Of a stretch of 5,723 nt of DNA, positions 1-5,723 are shown in pieces. A program made the translations under genes and the position numbers. Each line of letters opens with the position of its first letter. The stretch's first letter is position 1. The notes beneath the pieces are model-generated. The model did no database searches. It saw nothing but the letters and a program-made list of their open reading frames with translations, and was not told the DNA's origin. This stretch comes from Candidatus Zixiibacteriota bacterium (GTDB taxonomy: Bacteria; Zixibacteria; MSB-5A5; JAABVY01; JAHJOQ01), in contig DAOVLC010000114.1 of the NCBI GenBank assembly GCA_030631455.1, forward strand, positions 1 through 5,723, given 5' to 3'.

Positions 1-647
1 GTCTCGCGGTTGAACTTCTCGCACTCACCGAACTTGATGCCGCCCTTCTTATACAGCACAGCCATGTCATAAACCGATGAATGCAGGCTCGCCGCATATC
101 CTTCGTCTCCGATGATCTTGAGAGCTTCTTGCGCTTTGCCGAGCGAGTAAGCGAGTATCATCGGAGCGTAACCGGAGACACGTGTCGCCTTGATGAACTT
201 CAGCAACATCTCTATCGAGACATCTCGATCAGGGAAAACATACTCCGGTCGACCGTAGGTTGTCTCCATGATCAGCACGTCGCATTTCCTGATCTCGATC
301 GGCTCGACAGTCGCACTCGGCTTGAGCTTGAAATCACCCGTGTAGACAATCCTCTGATCGTCGTGATGTATCATTATCTGCGCCGCGCCGAGTATGTGTC
401 CAGATGAAAACAGCTCAACGTCGACCTTGCCTAACTTAGCCCTCTTGCCGAATTGCAGCGCGCGCGAAAGGATTTGCTTGTATCGCTTCCGAAAGAAGAG
501 AATCGTCTCCGGCGTGGCGAGTATTTTCCTGTGTGATGCGACGTGATCGGAGTGAGCATGCGACACGAAGGCGAAATCCCGCTTGCGCGTCGAATCGAGA
601 GGGAGATCGACGCCGTCAATCTCGATACCACTGTTGAAATGTATCAT
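1..647 (-). CDS. MBL-fold/beta-CASP exonuclease-like metallohydrolase (COG1236 type), partial, C-terminus cut by window edge
   Basis: A frame open from ATG at 647 to the left edge gives 215 residues and no stop. It carries the metallo-beta-lactamase metal-binding signature HAHSDH at residues 30-35 (motif 2), a SGHILGA segment with H84 (motif 3), and GDF with D105 (motif 4). METTYGRPEY (E128) and AYSLGKAQE (167-174) follow, the signatures that begin the beta-CASP part. These match the YSH1-like 'exonuclease of the beta-lactamase fold', which covers RNA 3'-end processing nucleases and the bacterial 'ligase-associated exonuclease' group. By family knowledge it is a cytoplasmic two-zinc phosphodiesterase acting on RNA or DNA; the substrate cannot be told here. 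Related proteins run to roughly 330 residues, so about a third, including later beta-CASP motifs, lies outside the window. The start is supported by N-terminal similarity (MIHFNSGIEIDG, then a short lead to the HxHxDH motif). No good Shine-Dalgarno precedes it, but the gene begins only 9 bases after the upstream stop, suggesting translational coupling. Confidence 0.88.
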   Translation of the reverse strand, partial: MIHFNSGIEIDGVDLPLDSTRKRDFAFVSHAHSDHVASHRKILATPETILFFRKRYKQILSRALQFGKRAKLGKVDVELFSSGHILGAAQIMIHHDDQRIVYTGDFKLKPSATVEPIEIRKCDVLIMETTYGRPEYVFPDRDVSIEMLLKFIKATRVSGYAPMILAYSLGKAQEALKIIGDEGYAASLHSSVYDMAVLYKKGGIKFGECEKFNRE

Positions 648-656
648 AAGTCGCTT

Positions 657-1151
657 TTACTTAGCGGGTCCGAGTTTGTAACCGATTGCGCGGAGAAACT
701 CGATGCGCTCCTGTTTGTGCTTGTCTGTCTCGATACCTTTCGGTGGGAAGCCGTCGACAACTCCCATCACGCCTCGTCCGATTTCCGACACACCGACAAT
801 CACCTCAACAGGATTAGCTGTCACACAGAAAATCCGGCAAACCTCTACACAGTTCTTGAGATTGTTGAGAACATTGATCGGAAACGCATCGCGCATAAAC
901 ACAAGGAACGAATGCCCGCATCCGATCTTGAGAACGTTCTGTTCGGCAGCCTTGATAAGCTCATCGTCGTTTCCCGACGAGCGTACCAGGCAGTCCTGAG
1001 ACGCCTCGGAAAACGCCAGCCCAAATTTCATTGTCGGTACCGAGTTGACCATTATTTCATGAATATCCTCGACTGACTTGATGAAATGCGTCATTCCGAA
1101 GATCAGATTAGTGTCAGCCGGAGCTTCGATTTTCACCAGTTCCGTCTTCAT
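657..1151 (-). CDS. Adenosine-specific kinase family protein (PF04008 / DUF355 / COG1839)
   Basis: This complete 164-residue protein matches the usual length of the family. Recognisable family blocks run in order: TNLIFGMTHFIKSVEDIHE (14-32), SVPTMKFGLAFSEAS (37-51), RSSGNDDELIKAA (57-69), IGCGHSFLVFMRDAFPINVL (76-95), EVCRIFCVTANPVEVIV (103-119) and GRGVMGVVDGFPPKG (125-139). The fold is a small alpha/beta protein with a conserved SGND patch and a GHSF...R...PINVLN core likely to form a ligand site. No signal peptide or membrane segment is seen, so it should be cytoplasmic. The name comes from structural-genomics and domain annotation; I know of no firm proof of the reaction, so treat 'kinase' as provisional. 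The family is frequent in archaea and scattered in bacteria. The start at 1151 is backed by the Shine-Dalgarno AAAGAGG nine bases upstream. It sits 46 bases after the HEAT-cyclophilin gene and 9 bases before the nuclease-like gene. Confidence 0.9.
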   Translation of the reverse strand: MKTELVKIEAPADTNLIFGMTHFIKSVEDIHEIMVNSVPTMKFGLAFSEASQDCLVRSSGNDDELIKAAEQNVLKIGCGHSFLVFMRDAFPINVLNNLKNCVEVCRIFCVTANPVEVIVGVSEIGRGVMGVVDGFPPKGIETDKHKQERIEFLRAIGYKLGPAK

Positions 1152-1160
1152 AGTATCATA

Positions 1161-1167
1161 CCTCTTT
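1161..1167 (-). promoter_or_regulatory. Ribosome binding site for the PF04008 gene
   Basis: On the minus strand, AAAGAGG lies nine bases before the ATG at 1151. It fixes that start and shows the gene is translated independently of the upstream gene. No terminator hairpin is visible in the 46-base gap (1152-1197), so the upstream transcript may continue through. Confidence 0.6.
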
Positions 1168-1197
1168 GCATGATTTTCTCAATTCAGGTACCGGGCT

Positions 1198-3183
1198 TCA
1201 GTCTGTCTTCTCATCTGCGATTATCTCGATTGTCCTGATCGAGTCGCCGACTTCTATCCGATCCACGGTTCTCATTCCTGATACCACCTGCCCGAAGACG
1301 GTGTATTGACCGTCAAGATGAGGCAGTGTCGTATGTGCGATAAAGAACTGCGAGCCGCCGGTATCCTTGCCCGACCGCGCCATACCAACAGTACCTCGCG
1401 TGTACCGCTTTCGATTGTACTCACACCGGATGCTGTAGCCCGGTCCGCCCCATCCGTCGCCACGCGGGCAGCCATCCTGTATCACAAAACTCGGGATCAC
1501 ACGGTGCCATATTTTCTGGTCGTAGAAGCCGCTTCTCGCGAGGTCAACGAAATTGCTGACGGTCTTCGGCGCAACGTCGTAGAGAAGCTCGAACGTAATA
1601 TCTCCCCTGTTTGTTTTGATGACCGCCGTTGGATTGGAGATGAAACGATTGAAGATAGCATCGAAATTCTCAGGACTAATGTCGGTATCGAAAACTCCCA
1701 GTGCCGACGACCTGTCAATACCGATCTTCCTGAACGCGCCTATCGCAGCCTTTCTCACATGATAATCGCTGTCGTCAAGCGCTCTGTCGAATATATCGAG
1801 CATGGTTTGCTCAGTGGTAGTGCTGTCGATCCAATCTGAAAGGCCCTCAATCACTGTGAGCCTGACGTCAGGTTCTTTGTCAGACAGATGCCGCGAGTAG
1901 ATATCTTCAAGCTGTTCTACAAATGTGGAGTCCTTCCTTAAAGCGATCGCGTCGACTGCTGTCACAACAACGGTGAAATCAGGATCATCGAGAGCGGTAT
2001 GCAAAAGATTCGGCGCGTTAACCTTCTCGAATTCCAACATTGACTGAAGCGCCTTTCTACGCACCCGCGGGTCGTCATCAGAAAAAAGCTCCGTAGCCAC
2101 ATCAAAGACCTGCGGAGTCCCAATCGCGGGCAGACCGTCAAGAATCCGCGACTTGATGTACTGATCTGCGCCATCGAGATAGGCGCCTATGTTCTCCAGG
2201 AAAAAGCCGGGATTCGTCTGCGCAACGGCCGTGATTGCGCTGCCCCGAAGAGTACGATTCTCATCGTTCAGAAACGGTCTTAGTTTCGCGAAAGCCTTCT
2301 CCAGCCCAAGCCTGCCCATTGCTGTCACAGCTTCTGCCTTCACGTAGTCCGGATGCTTGCCCGACAGGACGTTGAGCAGTGACTTGAGCGCCTTTCTGTC
2401 CCCAACGCGGGCAATCGAGCGGATCAGGTTGATTTTGACGAGGTTATCCTTTTCTCGTCGGAGCCTGTCGGTTAGATGTTTCAGCCCAGAACTATCTCTG
2501 AGCGCTCCAATTGCGCGAGCCGCATACTGCCTGACCAGTGATACCGAGTCTTTCAGACACCACCGCAACCGTCCAAGCGCGGTCGAGTCGGCTGTTCGTG
2601 ACATGGCAAAGACGGCTTTCCAGCGCACATCGGCAATTGAATCGCGCGACAACTGAATCAAATCGGATGTCCTGCTGTGACCAGGCATATGCGATAGAGC
2701 GAACGCGACCGCTCCGCGTACCGACGGATTCGGATCGGACGCGTATTCGGCGAGGATACCGACAACGACAGGATTGCCCAACTTGCCGAGTGCCTCAATC
2801 ATAGCGCATTTCACTTCGACCGACTCCTCGTCTCTCAGTCGTGCCGTAATCGGAAAAATACCGTTGCTGTCACCAAGCTGGCCGAGTGCGAATGCTGTTT
2901 CGAGTCTAACTGCCTCGACTGAGTCAGCCATGAGTCTTCCTAACTGAGCAGCGGTCTCCGGCCATTCGATTCGCCCGAGAGCAATCACCGCGCAGGCACG
3001 TATCTCTGGATCAGGATCGCTGAGGTAATCGAGCAGTTCCCCTCTTCCCATATCGCGACTGTCTTCGAGAATGGCGATCTTCGTCAACTTGTCGTGAACG
3101 GTGTATACCTTATCTGAATCTCCACATGACAGGCAGAGAAGCAATGCTGCTAAGAAAATCAGGATCGTTTGCGGCTTTCTCAT
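1198..3183 (-). CDS. Predicted lipoprotein with about 14 HEAT-like repeats and a C-terminal cyclophilin-type peptidyl-prolyl isomerase domain
   Basis: The protein has 661 residues from ATG 3183; the frame extends to a GTG at 3189, but that codon overlaps the Shine-Dalgarno. A basic N-terminus (MRKPQ) and a hydrophobic stretch lead to Cys20 followed by Gly-Asp. This resembles a lipoprotein signal, though the box (C-L-S-C) is non-canonical at -3 and -2. Residues about 46-490 are tandem helical repeats of roughly 30-35 residues with the HEAT pattern (D-x-x-x-x-V-R-x-x-A-x-x-A-L-G-x-L), for example DPDPEIRACAVIALGRI and DSVSLVRQYAARAIGAL. Residues about 520-655 are a cyclophilin domain: WHRVIPSFVIQ holds the equivalents of human CypA R55 (R561), F60 (F566) and Q63 (Q569), and GGSQFFI holds F113 (F614). 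The CypA W121 position is His622 (PHLDGQYTVFG). Role by inference: an envelope-anchored scaffold that positions a proline isomerase on protein clients, in the periplasm or facing outward. No partner is identified by the neighbours. The stop is TGA at 1198-1200. Confidence 0.9.
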   Translation of the reverse strand: MRKPQTILIFLAALLLCLSCGDSDKVYTVHDKLTKIAILEDSRDMGRGELLDYLSDPDPEIRACAVIALGRIEWPETAAQLGRLMADSVEAVRLETAFALGQLGDSNGIFPITARLRDEESVEVKCAMIEALGKLGNPVVVGILAEYASDPNPSVRGAVAFALSHMPGHSRTSDLIQLSRDSIADVRWKAVFAMSRTADSTALGRLRWCLKDSVSLVRQYAARAIGALRDSSGLKHLTDRLRREKDNLVKINLIRSIARVGDRKALKSLLNVLSGKHPDYVKAEAVTAMGRLGLEKAFAKLRPFLNDENRTLRGSAITAVAQTNPGFFLENIGAYLDGADQYIKSRILDGLPAIGTPQVFDVATELFSDDDPRVRRKALQSMLEFEKVNAPNLLHTALDDPDFTVVVTAVDAIALRKDSTFVEQLEDIYSRHLSDKEPDVRLTVIEGLSDWIDSTTTEQTMLDIFDRALDDSDYHVRKAAIGAFRKIGIDRSSALGVFDTDISPENFDAIFNRFISNPTAVIKTNRGDITFELLYDVAPKTVSNFVDLARSGFYDQKIWHRVIPSFVIQDGCPRGDGWGGPGYSIRCEYNRKRYTRGTVGMARSGKDTGGSQFFIAHTTLPHLDGQYTVFGQVVSGMRTVDRIEVGDSIRTIEIIADEKTD

Positions 3184-3188
3184 AGACA

Positions 3189-3194
3189 CTCCTT
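3189..3194 (-). promoter_or_regulatory. Ribosome binding site that decides the start of the HEAT-cyclophilin gene
   Basis: On the minus strand, AAGGAG is followed by five bases (TGTCT) and the ATG at 3183. The alternative GTG start at 3187-3189 overlaps the last G of this site and so cannot use it. The ATG is therefore the better start, shortening the longest frame by two residues. Confidence 0.7.
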
Positions 3195-3216
3195 CACGCG
3201 CTCAACTATCGAATGG

Positions 3217-3244
3217 AAGATAAACCGTACTGGTGAAATCGCAA
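3217..3244 (-). promoter_or_regulatory. Possible weak sigma70-like promoter for the HEAT-cyclophilin gene
   Basis: In the gap between the nifJ terminator and this gene, the minus strand reads TTGCGA (3239-3244), 16 bases, then TATCTT (3217-3222). Each box matches the consensus at four of six bases. Its place is right: after a terminator and about 30 bases before the start codon. The match is poor, the organism's promoter rules are unknown, and A+T-rich DNA gives such hits by chance. The 161-base gap (3184-3344) holds nothing else I can support besides the terminator and ribosome binding site. Confidence 0.25.
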
Positions 3245-3284
3245 CATAAAAGGGGAGGTTACCAAACTTCTACGACCTCAGCGC

Positions 3285-3317
3285 TAATAAAAGGAGCTGC
3301 CCGATTGGACAGCTCCT
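3285..3317 (-). terminator. Intrinsic (rho-independent) terminator of nifJ
   Basis: On the minus strand, AGGAGCTG (3310-3317) pairs perfectly over eight bases with CAGCTCCT (3292-3299). The loop TCCAATCGGG could add a small inner CC/GG pairing. The stem is followed directly by TTTATTA (3285-3291), a short T-rich tract. It starts 27 bases after the nifJ stop codon and faces the right way to end that transcript, separating nifJ from the three genes beyond. On the plus strand the stem is not followed by a T run, so it is one-directional. Confidence 0.8.
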
Positions 3318-3344
3318 GATTCGGTCTATTTCATACGGATTGGT

Positions 3345-5723
<2,379 letters not shown>

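Noticed and set aside
543..1076. A 177-codon open frame on the plus strand
   Set aside because: It is antisense to both the PF04008 gene and the start of the MBL gene, each supported by several family motifs. The translation has no recognisable domain.
1152..1197. Possible terminator or promoter between the HEAT-cyclophilin and PF04008 genes
   Set aside because: The only symmetry is a short GGTACC palindrome with no stable stem or T run, and no convincing -35/-10 pair. The gap is explained by the ribosome binding site.
1306..1839. A 177-codon open frame on the plus strand
   Set aside because: It is antisense to the cyclophilin domain and last HEAT repeats; no recognisable family and no convincing independent start.
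1723..3046. Internal DNA repeats in the HEAT region
   Set aside because: The repetition is at protein level only; the nucleotide sequence is well diverged between units, so this is not a recent DNA repeat array.

Overview
The window looks like a chromosomal stretch of an anaerobic or facultatively anaerobic diderm bacterium of moderate G+C. No mobile elements, RNA genes, CRISPR arrays or clear repeats were seen. All four genes lie on the minus strand, so they are read from high to low coordinates. The anaerobic hint comes from a long, single-chain pyruvate:ferredoxin oxidoreductase. The diderm hint comes from a lipoprotein with a periplasmic-type peptidyl-prolyl isomerase domain. The mix of an 'adenosine-specific kinase' family protein, better known from archaea, with a HEAT-repeat/cyclophilin lipoprotein suggests a deeply branching bacterium (FCB-group candidate phylum, deltaproteobacterium-like or similar). 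This placement is inference, not something the sequence proves.

Layout in transcription order. (1) >5723 to 3345: C-terminal two thirds of nifJ (pyruvate:ferredoxin oxidoreductase), cut by the right edge and ended by a good intrinsic terminator at 3285-3317. (2) 3183 to 1198: a 661-residue predicted lipoprotein with about 14 HEAT-like repeats followed by a cyclophilin-type isomerase domain. Its start is re-assigned from the GTG at 3189 to the ATG at 3183 because of the Shine-Dalgarno position. (3) 1151 to 657: a complete 164-residue protein of the PF04008 (adenosine-specific kinase, DUF355/COG1839) family. (4) 647 to <1: the N-terminal 215 residues of a metallo-beta-lactamase/beta-CASP nuclease-like protein of the COG1236 (YSH1-like exonuclease) group, cut by the left edge.

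The terminator separates nifJ from the other three. Genes 2-4 are spaced by 46 and 9 bases with no visible terminator between them and could form one transcript. Genes 3 and 4 in particular look translationally coupled. Functionally, nifJ is central carbon and electron metabolism, gene 2 is an envelope protein-folding or scaffold factor, and genes 3 and 4 are a nucleotide-linked protein of unproven activity beside a nucleic-acid-processing hydrolase. I see no strong evidence for a wholly new system. The most interesting items are the HEAT-cyclophilin architecture and the tight pairing of the PF04008 protein with the beta-CASP protein.
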